DNA of 64,000 bases from Mycobacterium fragae (GTDB taxonomy: Bacteria > Actinomycetota > Actinomycetes > Mycobacteriales > Mycobacteriaceae): contig NZ_LQOW01000025.1 in assembly GCF_002102185.1 (NCBI RefSeq), forward strand, positions 62,001 through 126,000. The letters run 5' to 3'. The notes beneath the pieces are model-generated. The model saw only the letters and a list, made by a program, of their open reading frames with translations. It did no database searches and was not told where the DNA came from. The translations under genes and the position numbers were made by a program. The stretch's first letter is position 1. The number at the start of each line of letters is the position of its first letter. Below are positions 29,371-40,139 of the stretch, one piece after another.

Positions 29371-30479
29371 GCGCTGACGACGACGCGCACAGACGGAGGG
29401 CGGGCTGGTTGGCAGGTGCGGCGGGCCTGGGCGCGGTGGGCACGATCGCCGGTGTCTCGGTCGCCCGGTCGATGACGCGTCGCGCGGTGGTCGAGGATCC
29501 TTACGTCAACGAGAACTTCGAAACCCTCGATGGGGACCGCAGCTACGTGGTGACGACACCCGACGGCGTGCCTTTGGCGGTGCGCGAGGTCGGGCCTCCC
29601 GACGCACCGCTGACTGTGGTCTTCGCGCATGGGTTCTGTCTTCGCATGGGCGCCTTCCACTTTCAGCGCATGCGCCTGAGCGAAGTATGGGGTTCGCAGG
29701 TCCGGATGATTTTCTATGACCAGCGTGGGCACGGACAATCCGGCGAAGCCGCACCAGACACTTACACGGTGGCCCAACTGGGCCTGGACCTGGAGACCGT
29801 GCTGCAGGTGATCGCCCCGGGTAGTCCGGTCGTGCTGGTCGGTCACTCGATGGGCGGCATGACGGTGTTGTCGCATGCCCGCCAGCATCCGCAGCACTAT
29901 GGCAGCCGAATCATCGGAGCTGCGCTGATTTCCTCTGCAGCGGAAGGTGTTTCGAAGTCGCCGCTTGGCGAGATCCTCAACAACCCGGCATTGAACGCCG
30001 TCCGGTTCACGGCCCGGTCCGCCCCTAAGCTGGTACACCGGGGGCGCAACGCGGCGCGTTCGGTCCTCGGCCCGATCCTGCGGGCGGCGTCCTACGGCGA
30101 TTTCAATGTCAGCCCGAGCGTGGTGGCGTTCTCGCAGAAGATGATGCTCGAAACGCCGGTTCAGACGATGGTGGAATTCCTGCACGCGTTGGAAACACAC
30201 GATGAAACCGCGGCCCTGCCCACGCTGTCGAAGATCCCGACGCTGATCGCCTGCGGCGATCACGATCTGCTCACCCCGGCTGACTACTCGCGCCAGCTGT
30301 CGGCGGCGCTGTCGCAATCCGAGTTGCACATCATCAGCCGGGCCGGTCATTTGGTGCTGCTGGGTAAGCCCGACCCGATCAACGACGGGCTGGTGCGCCT
30401 GGTCAGGCGGGCCACCCCGCAACGTAAGTGGGCAGCACTGACCCGGCGGTGGCGGGAAAGAGGCTGGCGCCGTGGCTGA
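29367..30479 (+). CDS. Alpha/beta hydrolase
   Basis: The 370-residue protein has an N-terminal hydrophobic segment ([20 protein letters not shown]) followed by an alpha/beta-hydrolase domain with nucleophile motif GHSMGG, acid region IACGDHDLL and catalytic His in RAGHLVLLG, so the triad is present. I infer a TTG start at 29367, overlapping the alr stop, because upstream codons in this frame are antisense-like to Alr; a downstream GTG remains possible. It sits between alr and tsaE, overlapping both, so it is co-transcribed. Substrate unknown. Confidence 0.87.
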   Translation: MSADDDAHRRRAGWLAGAAGLGAVGTIAGVSVARSMTRRAVVEDPYVNENFETLDGDRSYVVTTPDGVPLAVREVGPPDAPLTVVFAHGFCLRMGAFHFQRMRLSEVWGSQVRMIFYDQRGHGQSGEAAPDTYTVAQLGLDLETVLQVIAPGSPVVLVGHSMGGMTVLSHARQHPQHYGSRIIGAALISSAAEGVSKSPLGEILNNPALNAVRFTARSAPKLVHRGRNAARSVLGPILRAASYGDFNVSPSVVAFSQKMMLETPVQTMVEFLHALETHDETAALPTLSKIPTLIACGDHDLLTPADYSRQLSAALSQSELHIISRAGHLVLLGKPDPINDGLVRLVRRATPQRKWAALTRRWRERGWRRG

Positions 30480-30942
30480 TCAGAGGTCCGGCACGGCGAC
30501 ACTGCCACGCGTCGAGGACACCATCGCGCTTGGGTCGCGGCTGGGCAAGCAGCTGCGCGCCGGCGACGTGGTGGTGCTCTCGGGTCCGCTCGGTGCCGGA
30601 AAAACGGTGCTGGCCAAGGGGATTGCGGAGGCGATGGATGTCGAAGGACCGATCACGTCACCGACGTTCGTGCTGGCGCGAGTGCATCCGGCACGCCGCG
30701 CCGGCGCGCCGGCCATGATTCACGTCGACTTCTACCGACTGCTGGACCATAGCGGCGCCGACCTGCTGGGCGAGCTCGACTCGCTGGATCTCGACACCGA
30801 TCTCGAGGCCGCCGTCGTAGTGGTCGAGTGGGGTGAGGGGCTCGCCGAGCGGCTTTCCGAGCGTCACCTCGACATCCGGCTCGAGCGGGTCACCGACTCC
30901 GACGTGCGGACGGCCACCTGGCGCTGGGACTGCTCATGCTGA
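30472..30942 (+). CDS. tsaE: tRNA t6A37 biosynthesis ATPase TsaE
   Basis: TsaE is the P-loop ATPase that cycles the TsaB-TsaD complex during threonylcarbamoylation of tRNA A37. The 156-residue protein has Walker A GPLGAGKT (about 43-50) and the family motif ITSPTFVLAR. It starts at a GTG inside the end of the hydrolase gene and overlaps tsaB by 7 bp, showing tight coupling with the rest of the t6A cluster. Confidence 0.96.
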   Translation: MADQRSGTATLPRVEDTIALGSRLGKQLRAGDVVVLSGPLGAGKTVLAKGIAEAMDVEGPITSPTFVLARVHPARRAGAPAMIHVDFYRLLDHSGADLLGELDSLDLDTDLEAAVVVVEWGEGLAERLSERHLDIRLERVTDSDVRTATWRWDCSC

Positions 30943-31994
30943 TTCTGGCCATCGACACCGCCACCCCGGCGGTCACGGCGGGTGTGGTGACCGACGGGCT
31001 TGACGTGCTCGCCGAACGGATCACCGTCGACTCCCGGGCGCACGCCGAACGCATCACCCCGAATGTGTTGGCCGCGTTGGCCGATGCCGGGAAGACGATG
31101 GGCGACCTGGACGCCGTGGTGGTGGGTTGCGGTCCCGGCCCGTTCACGGGGCTTCGGGTGGGCATGGCGACCGCGGCGGCCTACGGGGATGCGCTCTCCG
31201 TTCCCGTCTACGGCGTGTGCAGCCTCGACGCCATCGGCGGACAGACCACCGGTGAGACGCTCGTCGTCACCGACGCGCGGCGGCGCGAGATCTATTGGGC
31301 CCGTTACCGCGACGGCGTTCGCATCGCCGGACCCGGAGTCGATGCCCCGGCCGATGTGGACCCCGGCTCGGCGCGGGCAGTGGCCGGCTCACCCGAGCAC
31401 ACGGCGCTGTTCGACCTGCCGCCCCGCGAACCGGCCTACCCCACGCCGCGCGGACTGGTGGCCGCGGTGACCGACTGGGCGCAGGCTCCCGCGCCACTGG
31501 TGCCGCTGTACCTGCGCCGGCCCGACGCCAAGCCCCGGGCGGATTCGGTCACTTTCGGGCCCCTGACTCCCGCCGACGCCAAGCGATGCGCGGAGCTGGA
31601 GGCCATGCTGTTTCCCGGCGACGACCCATGGCCGAAGGCCGCATTCCTGCGCGAGCTGGCCGCCAAGCACAACCACTACGTCGCCGCGCGCGTCGACGAC
31701 ATCCTGGTCGGCTACGGCGGAATCTCCCGGCTGGGCCGCAAACCACCGTTCGAATACGAAGTGCACACCATCGGCGTCGACCCGACCTACCAGGGCCGCG
31801 GCATCGGCCGCCGGCTGCTCAACGAACTGCTGCAGTTCGCCGATGGCGGCGTCGTCCATTTGGAGGTCCGCACCGACAACGAGGCGGCGATCGCGTTGTA
31901 CCGCAGCGCCGGATTCACCGATGTCGGCGTTCGCCGGCGCTACTACCGGGTCAGCGGCGCCGACGCGTATACCATGCGAAGAGATCCCGCATGA
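30936..31994 (+). CDS. tsaB-rimI: TsaB-RimI fusion: t6A complex subunit plus N-acetyltransferase
   Basis: One uninterrupted 352-residue frame covers two functions. Residues 1 to about 200 are TsaB ([31 protein letters not shown]), the partner that activates TsaD. Residues about 206-352 are a RimI-type GNAT acetyltransferase with the acetyl-CoA loop [11 protein letters not shown] and C-terminus [16 protein letters not shown]. In M. tuberculosis H37Rv these are two adjacent genes (Rv3421c, Rv3420c). Here no stop or start separates them; the linker is about [15 protein letters not shown]. It overlaps tsaE by 7 bp and tsaD by 4 bp (ATGA). Confidence 0.95.
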   Translation: MLILAIDTATPAVTAGVVTDGLDVLAERITVDSRAHAERITPNVLAALADAGKTMGDLDAVVVGCGPGPFTGLRVGMATAAAYGDALSVPVYGVCSLDAIGGQTTGETLVVTDARRREIYWARYRDGVRIAGPGVDAPADVDPGSARAVAGSPEHTALFDLPPREPAYPTPRGLVAAVTDWAQAPAPLVPLYLRRPDAKPRADSVTFGPLTPADAKRCAELEAMLFPGDDPWPKAAFLRELAAKHNHYVAARVDDILVGYGGISRLGRKPPFEYEVHTIGVDPTYQGRGIGRRLLNELLQFADGGVVHLEVRTDNEAAIALYRSAGFTDVGVRRRYYRVSGADAYTMRRDPA

Positions 31995-33019
31995 CGACCA
32001 TCCTCGCGATCGAAACCTCTTGCGACGAAACCGGTGTCGGCATCACCCGGCTCGACGCCGACGGCACGGTGACGCTGCTCGCCGACGAAGTGGCGTCCAG
32101 CGTCGATGAGCACGTCCGGTTCGGCGGCGTCGTCCCCGAGATCGCGTCGCGGGCGCATCTGGAGGCGCTCGGCCCAACGATGCGTCGCGCCCTGGACACC
32201 GCGGGCATCAGCCGTCCCGACGTCGTCGCCGCCACCATCGGTCCGGGGCTGGCCGGGGCGCTGTTGGTGGGAGTGGCTGCGGCCAAAGCCTATTCGGCCG
32301 CGTGGGGGGTTCCGTTCTACGCCGTCAACCACCTCGGCGGGCACCTGGCCGCCGACGTCTACGAACACGGCCCACTACCCGAGTGCGTGGCCCTGCTGGT
32401 GTCCGGCGGACACACGCATCTGTTGCATGTGCGCTCGCTGGGCGAGCCGATCGTCGAACTGGGCAGCACCGTCGACGACGCGGCCGGGGAGGCCTACGAC
32501 AAGGTGGCCCGGCTGCTGGGGCTGGGCTATCCGGGCGGCAAGGTGCTCGACGACCTGGCCCGCACCGGTGACCGCGAGGCCATCGTCTTCCCCCGAGGCA
32601 TGACCGGCCCGCGCGACGATCCGCATGCGTTCAGCTTCTCGGGCCTCAAGACCGCCGTCGCCCGCTACGTGGAGAGCCACCCCGAGGCGTCGACCGCCGA
32701 CATCGCCGCCGGCTTCCAGGAAGCGGTGGCCGACGTGCTGACCATGAAGGCGGTACGCGCGGCCACCGGGCTCGGGGTATCCACCCTGCTCATCGCAGGG
32801 GGAGTAGCCGCGAACTCGCGGCTGCGCGAACTGGCCGCGCAGCGCTGCGCGGAGGCGGGCCTGACGCTGCGCATCCCGCCACCACGACTGTGCACCGACA
32901 ACGGCGCGATGATCGCCTCCTTCGCCGCGCATCTGGTAGCCGCGGGGGCGCCGCCGTCGCCGCTGGACGTGACCAGCGATCCCGGTCTGCCGGTGGTGAA
33001 AGGCCAGGTGAGCGGCTAG
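31991..33019 (+). CDS. tsaD: tRNA threonylcarbamoyladenosine transferase TsaD (Gcp)
   Basis: TsaD transfers the threonylcarbamoyl group to A37 of ANN-decoding tRNAs, using TsaB and TsaE encoded just upstream. The 342-residue ASKHA-fold protein has the signature METSCDE-type start ([13 protein letters not shown]), the metal-binding pair of His in [10 protein letters not shown] (about 113 and 117) and ligands in [12 protein letters not shown] chose ATG 31991 for the ATGA overlap with the fusion gene; upstream in-frame sequence is a shadow of tsaB-rimI. Confidence 0.97.
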   Translation: MTTILAIETSCDETGVGITRLDADGTVTLLADEVASSVDEHVRFGGVVPEIASRAHLEALGPTMRRALDTAGISRPDVVAATIGPGLAGALLVGVAAAKAYSAAWGVPFYAVNHLGGHLAADVYEHGPLPECVALLVSGGHTHLLHVRSLGEPIVELGSTVDDAAGEAYDKVARLLGLGYPGGKVLDDLARTGDREAIVFPRGMTGPRDDPHAFSFSGLKTAVARYVESHPEASTADIAAGFQEAVADVLTMKAVRAATGLGVSTLLIAGGVAANSRLRELAAQRCAEAGLTLRIPPPRLCTDNGAMIASFAAHLVAAGAPPSPLDVTSDPGLPVVKGQVSG

Positions 33020-33666
33020 CCGGTTTGCTGGGTGACGATCAGCATGTTGTTGCTGGTCGCCCAGGCCTGAGTGAACGTGTCCATCGGGATCTGTTCGTCG
33101 CGGCCGTTAGGCGTTCCGCTGTCGTTGAGGTGCACGATGTTGGAGCGGGTGTCGACTCCGGTGACGACGACGGCGTGGTCGGCGTCGGTGCGTTGGCCCT
33201 GGCCTGGGGGATAGTTCCAGATGGTTTCGGCGTTGAGCCCGGCGATCACCTTGTGGCCGGCGGCGAGGTCCTGCTCCAGCGTCTGCATGGTGTTGCCGGT
33301 CGTGAGGTCGGACTGGATGTCGTATTTGCCCAACAACACGACCAGGTCGCCGGGGGAGGTCCCGTCGAAGTGATAGATATCGCCTTGGTGGACTTGGCTT
33401 TTGGTGAACACCCCGCGCAGCACCATGGTGATTTCGTGCGGCTCCTTGCCGGTGAGCTGGCCGATCACGTCGGCGGCGGACATCAGGCCGCAGTCCTCCC
33501 CGTGCTGGTAGCGCCAGTAGGGCGCAGCGGCTGCGGGGTCGCCGTACATTTGGCCGTTCGGGTCGGCGTGCGCGACCCCAGCCAAGCCGACGGCCGCCGC
33601 CGCGACCAGTGCTGCCACGCCGGCGGCGCGGGCCGTTTTGAGGATGCCGGTGAACATGGGGCTCAT
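33016..33666 (-). CDS. Secreted C39-like cysteine peptidase-fold protein
   Basis: The 216-residue protein has a signal peptide (residues 1-35, ending GVAHA/DP), then a peptidase C39-like domain. The catalytic elements are the Cys in [14 protein letters not shown], His in [12 protein letters not shown], and the Asn/Asp in [11 protein letters not shown], all present. Such mycobacterial proteins are exported, but their substrates are unknown. I placed the start at ATG 33666 because the signal peptide follows. The open frame further upstream is antisense to groES and its leader. The 3' end overlaps the tsaD stop by 4 bp in convergent orientation. Confidence 0.87.
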   Translation of the reverse strand: MSPMFTGILKTARAAGVAALVAAAAVGLAGVAHADPNGQMYGDPAAAAPYWRYQHGEDCGLMSAADVIGQLTGKEPHEITMVLRGVFTKSQVHQGDIYHFDGTSPGDLVVLLGKYDIQSDLTTGNTMQTLEQDLAAGHKVIAGLNAETIWNYPPGQGQRTDADHAVVVTGVDTRSNIVHLNDSGTPNGRDEQIPMDTFTQAWATSNNMLIVTQQTG

Positions 33667-33747
33667 TATTAGCCGCTTGCCCTTGACGGATTCTTGGAAA
33701 CGGCACGCCTCGACGGGCTCTGCCGACAGAAGCAGCGGGCCGACCTT

Positions 33748-33779
33748 GAGTGCTAGCACTCTCGTGTATAGAGTGCTAG
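33748..33779 (+). promoter_or_regulatory. CIRCE/HrcA operator of groES-groEL1
   Basis: CTAGCACTC (33753-33761), nine spacer bases and GAGTGCTAG (33771-33779) form a near-consensus CIRCE element, the HrcA repressor site. A further GAGTG half-site upstream makes 33748-33761 a 14-bp perfect palindrome sharing the CTAGCACTC arm, so three half-sites are packed together. A TATAGA at 33767-33772 inside the element could be the -10, so HrcA binding would block RNA polymerase. Confidence 0.9.
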
Positions 33780-33865
33780 GTGGCAATCGGACAAGCCCTG
33801 CGTCGGCACCCGCGACGACGACGCGAGGGCGCGGACGAATGCCGAAGCACCTGGTAACTCGGACA

Positions 33866-33921
33866 GTCCGGGGCAACAGCCCCGGACCTCCAACCAAACC
33901 GGTCCGGGGCGAAGGCCCCGG
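33866..33921 (+). promoter_or_regulatory. Two small GC hairpins in the groES leader
   Basis: GTCCGGGGC-AACA-GCCCCGGAC (33866-33887) is a perfect 9-bp stem with a 4-nt loop. A second stem CCGGGGC-GAAG-GCCCCGG follows at 33904-33921. Both lie in the roughly 170-nt untranslated region between CIRCE and groES and could affect mRNA stability or translation. Function is inferred only from position. Confidence 0.55.
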
Positions 33922-33951
33922 GCCCCATCCAACTAGTGGAGGGCTCCAATC

Positions 33952-34254
33952 GTGGCGAGCGTGAACATCAAGCCACTCGAGGACAAGATCCTCGTACAGG
34001 CCAACGAGGCCGAGACCACGACCGCGTCCGGTCTGGTCATTCCCGACACCGCCAAGGAGAAGCCGCAGGAAGGCACCGTCGTCGCAGTCGGCCCCGGCCG
34101 GTGGGACGAGGACGGCGAAAAGCGGATCCCGCTGGACGTGTCGGAGGGTGACACCGTCATCTACAGCAAGTACGGCGGCACCGAGATCAAGTACAACGGC
34201 GAGGAATACCTGATCCTGTCGGCCCGCGACGTGCTGGCCGTCGTGTCCAAGTAG
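33952..34254 (+). CDS. groES: Co-chaperonin GroES (Cpn10)
   Basis: The 100-residue heptamer-forming lid of the GroEL folding chamber is clear: [13 protein letters not shown] at the N-terminus, a mobile loop ([20 protein letters not shown]) and [21 protein letters not shown] at the end. The start is GTG 33952 with a GGAGGG site upstream. It is the first gene of the CIRCE-controlled groES-groEL1 operon. Confidence 0.98.
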   Translation: MASVNIKPLEDKILVQANEAETTTASGLVIPDTAKEKPQEGTVVAVGPGRWDEDGEKRIPLDVSEGDTVIYSKYGGTEIKYNGEEYLILSARDVLAVVSK

Positions 34255-34263
34255 CACAGGCAT

Positions 34264-35957
<1,694 letters not shown>

Positions 35958-35976
35958 AGCACTAGAGGTAATACGA

Positions 35977-36012
35977 AACACCCCCGGTCACCAGGCCGGG
36001 GGTGTTTTGTTT
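35977..36012 (+). terminator. Intrinsic terminator after groEL1
   Basis: AACACCCCCGG (35977-35987) pairs perfectly with 35996-36006 around an 8-nt loop and is followed by TTTGTTTT. This is the most canonical Rho-independent terminator in the window. It ends only 5 bp before the ATG of the next gene. Confidence 0.9.
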
Positions 36013-36017
36013 TCGGC

Positions 36018-37547
36018 ATGGACCGCATCTGGCAATGGGCGTGGGATCGGTACGGACCGAGGTATTCGTGGGCGATGTGGGCGATGTCGTCTCTCGCTGC
36101 GCTGCCGATCTACCTGTTTCTGTCGTTTCTCCTCGTCGCCTTCGAGCAGTCTCATCGCTATGTAGAGGCGGCCGCCATCACGGTTGCCGTCGTGGCGGTT
36201 TTTGCATACACGAGTTTTCTTCCCGGTCTGGGTGGCAGCCGCCGTGTGGAGCGGTGGGCAACCGGCGACGCGGCCGATCGCACGGAAGCATTGGAGGCCA
36301 CCTACACCTGGGCTCGCAGCTTCTTTGTCCGAGCGTTCGCAGGTCTAACGGCTTCAGCCGCTCTGCTAGCGGTTGTTGTCGGTGCGATCGCCGGAGCGAC
36401 GGGGCCGCGGCTAGTTCAATATGGGATCTGGGGCGCTTCCGTAGGTATTTCCACGGTGCTGATCGCCGGCCACAGCTTGGCGGAAGCAGCGATGCGGCCG
36501 GCCAGGATCGCGATCGCCGGGGGCACGGGGATCGGTGATTCGCTGCCCCGCTCTCGCCCGACTTTCGCCGCGTGGTCCAACGTGGCCATGCTGACGACGG
36601 CGTTCGTGTACGTCGTCACGGGCGTGATGCTGGGGGCCGTGGCCGACCAGGTCCGTGAAGTGCCGGTGCTTGCCGTGGTGATCGGGTGTGCGGTGGCGTT
36701 AGGCTTCGCGCTGCCAATCACCGTCAGCGCCGGGTTCGCACCGTCGCTTCGCCCCATCCGCGACCTTGCAGAAGGAACGGAACGTGTTGCGGCTGGGGAC
36801 TACTCGCAACGCCTGCCAGTGGTGCAGGACGATGATCTTGGTGCGTTGGCAGCGTCATTCAATCGTATGCAGACGGGTTTGGCTGAGCGCCAACGGCTTC
36901 AGGCTGCGTTCGGCACGTACGTCGACCCCGTCCTCGCGTCACGCTTACTTGAGCAGGGCGATGACGTGTTCACTGGTGAACGCCGCGAGGTGACGGTGAT
37001 GTTTGTTGACGTGCGTGACTTCACGCCCTTCGCCGAGACCAACACGGCTGAGGACACTGTCGCCCGGCTCAACGCTCTGTTCGAGATCGTCGTGCCCGCT
37101 ATTGTGGATGCGGGTGGGCATGTCAACAAGTTCCTCGGCGACGGCGCTCTGGCAGTGCTCGGCGCTCCCAATGACCTCGCGGATCACGCCGACGCCGCAG
37201 TGAGCGCCGCCGTGCTGATTCATCGTCTAGTCGCCGAGCGATTCGGCGGGGAGCTTCGGATCGGCATCGGCATCAATACCGGTGTGGTGATCGCAGGCAC
37301 CATCGGCGGCGGGAGCAAGCTGGAATTCACACTGATCGGCGACACCGTCAATGTCGCGGCCCGGGTCGAGCAGCTCACAAAGACGACCGGTGACGCGATC
37401 CTTCTCACCCAGCAGACCGTTGATGCTCTGGTTTCTCGACCGCCCGGACTCACTGACCGCGGGCCTCACGCCCTGAAGGGCAAGTCAGGCGCCACAAAGG
37501 TTTTCGGCCTTGACCGAGCGGTGAATCGTTTGGATCGCCTCGGCTGA
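36018..37547 (+). CDS. Membrane class III adenylate cyclase with HAMP domain (paralogue 1)
   Basis: The 509-residue protein has an N-terminal membrane domain of about six helices (residues 18-250), a HAMP linker (about 250-305, RPIRDLAEGTERVAAGDYSQRLP) and a class III catalytic domain (about 335-500). Catalytic residues are present: metal-binding Asp in FVDVRDFT, adenine-selecting Lys in HVNKFLGDG, and Asp/Asn of FTLIGDTVNVAARVEQL, so it should form active homodimers making cAMP. It belongs to the Rv1318c-Rv1320c/Rv3645 group. The ATG is 5 bp past the groEL1 terminator with no ribosome site, but the start MDRIWQW-WDRYG is shared with the inverted paralogue. Confidence 0.92.
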   Translation: MDRIWQWAWDRYGPRYSWAMWAMSSLAALPIYLFLSFLLVAFEQSHRYVEAAAITVAVVAVFAYTSFLPGLGGSRRVERWATGDAADRTEALEATYTWARSFFVRAFAGLTASAALLAVVVGAIAGATGPRLVQYGIWGASVGISTVLIAGHSLAEAAMRPARIAIAGGTGIGDSLPRSRPTFAAWSNVAMLTTAFVYVVTGVMLGAVADQVREVPVLAVVIGCAVALGFALPITVSAGFAPSLRPIRDLAEGTERVAAGDYSQRLPVVQDDDLGALAASFNRMQTGLAERQRLQAAFGTYVDPVLASRLLEQGDDVFTGERREVTVMFVDVRDFTPFAETNTAEDTVARLNALFEIVVPAIVDAGGHVNKFLGDGALAVLGAPNDLADHADAAVSAAVLIHRLVAERFGGELRIGIGINTGVVIAGTIGGGSKLEFTLIGDTVNVAARVEQLTKTTGDAILLTQQTVDALVSRPPGLTDRGPHALKGKSGATKVFGLDRAVNRLDRLG

Positions 37548-37561
37548 CTAATGCTCACCTC

Positions 37562-37667
37562 CCGTCGGTCGCCCGGATGGTGCTGACCACCGAGACGGCA
37601 ATTGTGGAGGTTGTACCACCTAATGACGAGCACGAGGGTCATCACCAAGGCCACGCTCACCAGGGCG
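37562..37667 (+). pseudogene. Duplicated fragment of the groEL1 3' end
   Basis: Translation of 37562-37667 gives [15 protein letters not shown], a variable stretch, then DEHEGHHQGHAHQGD. This matches the last 35 residues of GroEL1 ([27 protein letters not shown]) with the stop codon lost. It lies 15 bp after the first cyclase gene. Since groEL1 precedes that gene as well, the fragment marks one end of a segmental duplication or rearrangement. Confidence 0.9.
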
Positions 37668-37774
37668 ATCTGCATTGCATCCGCGTCGGCTTCCCACCGA
37701 CGCGTCGAACCCTCTACATCGGTGACCAGGAAGGTCACTACACCCGAAGGCGGTCCCGACGCGGCCACCCGCAC
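37668..37774 (-). pseudogene. N-terminal fragment of a soluble cyclase/LuxR-type gene
   Basis: The minus strand from ATG 37774 reads MRVAASGPPSGVVTFLVTDV, then EGSTRRWEADADAMQ. This is the N-terminus of the catalytic domain of the mycobacterial cyclase-ATPase-LuxR regulators (Rv0386/Rv1358/Rv2488c type). The homology stops where the groEL1 fragment begins, so only about 35 residues remain. It contains the first metal-binding Asp and is clearly from a different cyclase subfamily than its neighbours. Confidence 0.75.
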
Positions 37775-37819
37775 AGGATGTCACAAAAGGCGCACGTCAA
37801 TCGGCCAATCGGACCGACT

Positions 37820-39340
37820 TCAGCTCGGGCTGGCGTCGGTCCCTGGGTCGAGGCCAAACACCTGCACGGCGGCCGACTTTCCCTTGAGTGCGTGCGATCC
37901 CCGGTCGATGAGTCCGGGCGGTCGAGCAGCCAGGGCGTCGACGCAGTGGCCGGTGAGAAGGACCGCGTCACCGGTGGTCTTGGTCAGCTGCTCGACACGG
38001 GAGGCGACATTGACTGTGTCGCCGATCAACGTGAACTCCAGCTTGCCTCCCCCGCCGATCGTGCCAGCGATCACTACACCGGTGTTGATCCCAATGCCAA
38101 TCCGAAGCGCACCGCCGAATCGCTCGGCGACGAGGCGGTGAATTAGAAGGGCGGCGGCCACAGCCGCGTCGGCATGATCTGCAAGCTCGTTGGGGGCGCC
38201 GAAGACCGCTAGCGCGCCGTCGCCGAGAAACTTATTGACATGACCACCCGCCTCGACGACGGCGGGCACCACGATCTCGAACAGGGCATTGAGGCGTGCG
38301 ACGGTGTCCTCGGCAGTGTTGGCCTCGGCAAACGGGGTGAAATCGCGAATATCGACGAACATCACGGTCACCTGGCGGCGCTCACCGGTGAAGACGTCGT
38401 CGCCCTGCTGCAGTAGCCGCGCCGCGAGGGCGGGGTCGACGTAGGTGCCGAACGCGGCCTGAAGTCGTTGCCGCTCAGCCAATCCCGCCTGCATGCGGTT
38501 GAACGACGCCGCCAGCGCACCGAGGTCATCGTCCTGAACGACCGACAATCGCTGGGTGTAGTCGCCGGCTCCCACCCGTGCGGTTGCCTCGGCAAGGTCG
38601 CGGATGGGACGCAAGGACGGCGAGAGCATCACACCGACGATGATCGGCGCGAAGCCGAGCGTCAACGCACCCCCGATCACAACGGCAAGCACCGGGACCT
38701 CACCGGGGCGGTCCAGCACGACCGCTAGCAGCGCGCCCCCGGCGGAGAACGCGAACACGGAGGCAAGCCACGAGATGGTCGACCACGCGGCAAAAGTCGG
38801 GCGAGAACGGGGCAGGGCGTCGCCGATCCCCGTGTCCCCGTCGAGGGCGGCCCTGGCCGGTCGCAATGCTCCTTCCACAAACGCGTGCATACCGATCAGA
38901 TTTATGGCAATTCCTGAGCTGAATCCCAAGGTCCCGTACTGGACGAGCCGCGACTCGCTCGCTCCGGCAATCGCACCGACAACCACCAAAAGCAGAAAGC
39001 CCGAAACGGGCATGAACCCCAACCCTCGCACACCCGTTGCATGAGCCCAGGTGTAAGTGTCTTGCAGTGCCCTTGCACGATCGACCTCGCGGCCATCTGC
39101 CCACCCTTCCGCAAGACGGAAACGTCGGCTCCCGGGAAGAGTCACCACGAAAGACAACACCGCCACGGCGACACCGGTGACGATGGCCGCCTCGGCGAAG
39201 TGACTCGATTTCTCGTAAGCGACAACGACAATCGACCAAACGAGGTTGGCCGGCAGCAACGAGGCGAACAGGCCTACCCAGATTGCCCACGAGTACCTCG
39301 CTCCATACCTATCCCACACCCACTGCCAGATACGATCCAT
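37820..39340 (-). CDS. Membrane class III adenylate cyclase with HAMP domain (paralogue 2)
   Basis: The 506-residue protein has the same architecture as the cyclase at 36018: membrane domain (about 18-250), HAMP (RPIRDLAEATARVGAGDYTQRLS) and a catalytic domain with FVDIRDFT, HVNKFLGDG and FTLIGDTVNVASRVEQL, so all key residues are kept. Near-identical blocks in the HAMP and catalytic domains show the two are paralogues; the membrane parts have diverged, suggesting different sensed signals. The genes converge on the relic-filled spacer, which fits an inverted duplication. Confidence 0.93.
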   Translation of the reverse strand: MDRIWQWVWDRYGARYSWAIWVGLFASLLPANLVWSIVVVAYEKSSHFAEAAIVTGVAVAVLSFVVTLPGSRRFRLAEGWADGREVDRARALQDTYTWAHATGVRGLGFMPVSGFLLLVVVGAIAGASESRLVQYGTLGFSSGIAINLIGMHAFVEGALRPARAALDGDTGIGDALPRSRPTFAAWSTISWLASVFAFSAGGALLAVVLDRPGEVPVLAVVIGGALTLGFAPIIVGVMLSPSLRPIRDLAEATARVGAGDYTQRLSVVQDDDLGALAASFNRMQAGLAERQRLQAAFGTYVDPALAARLLQQGDDVFTGERRQVTVMFVDIRDFTPFAEANTAEDTVARLNALFEIVVPAVVEAGGHVNKFLGDGALAVFGAPNELADHADAAVAAALLIHRLVAERFGGALRIGIGINTGVVIAGTIGGGGKLEFTLIGDTVNVASRVEQLTKTTGDAVLLTGHCVDALAARPPGLIDRGSHALKGKSAAVQVFGLDPGTDASPS

Positions 39341-39445
39341 GCAGGGAGACTAAAACGGTTAGCCGGTCACGCATCGTCTGCCGCGGCCCTCGCACAGAGC
39401 TAAGCCACAAATGCGGCTCAGCAAAGGGTCGCCGCCGCGACTCGA

Positions 39446-40096
39446 TCACACCTTGGAACCCAATCCCGCGATCAGGTTGACGGTGACCGCCAAAACGACG
39501 GCGCCGAGAAGATAGGACAGCAGCGCATGGCGCAACACCGTCGCCCTGATGGACGTCAGCCCGATCTCGGTGTCCGACACCTGAAACGTCATACCTACGG
39601 TGAAGGCGACATACGCGAAGTCGCGGAAGCGGGGTGGCTCCGGGTCGTGGAAGTTGATTCCACCCGGCTCATCTGAGTAATAGAGCCGCGCGTAGTGCAC
39701 CGTGAACAACGTGTGCACGGCAAACCAGGATGCGGCGACGGTCAGAACGCCGACGACCGCGGCTTCTATGGCTCCGGGGCCTGAACGCGACGCGGCGGCC
39801 ACCACGTAACCGACCCCGCCGAGGCTCGCGACGCTCGCCGACACGATGACCGCGTCGGCCGCCCACCGGGTGGGGTCCTCCCTGGTCGCATATTCGCAGG
39901 TTTGATCGGCATCCATTCCGCCCAGGATGAGCCGCGTCCACACTACATAGACACCGGCGCTAACGACCCAGCCGGTGATCGCGAATCGCCAGCCGACGGT
40001 GTTACCCACCGCCACAGCGACGGCGATTCCGAGCACCGCGGCGATCACTATCCGAACCGCGACCGTCTCGCGGAGCAACATAACGAGGGATTTCAC
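39446..40096 (-). CDS. DUF1345 integral membrane protein
   Basis: The 216-residue protein has five or six hydrophobic helices and the DUF1345 landmarks [10 protein letters not shown] and [19 protein letters not shown] near the last third. The family is widespread in bacteria with no established function. It stands alone between the second cyclase and sodC, with the same orientation as both. Confidence 0.87.
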   Translation of the reverse strand: MKSLVMLLRETVAVRIVIAAVLGIAVAVAVGNTVGWRFAITGWVVSAGVYVVWTRLILGGMDADQTCEYATREDPTRWAADAVIVSASVASLGGVGYVVAAASRSGPGAIEAAVVGVLTVAASWFAVHTLFTVHYARLYYSDEPGGINFHDPEPPRFRDFAYVAFTVGMTFQVSDTEIGLTSIRATVLRHALLSYLLGAVVLAVTVNLIAGLGSKV

Positions 40097-40139
40097 AATC
40101 CCGAGCTAAGCACCACGCTCACTGAGTGCCGCGCTCGCA

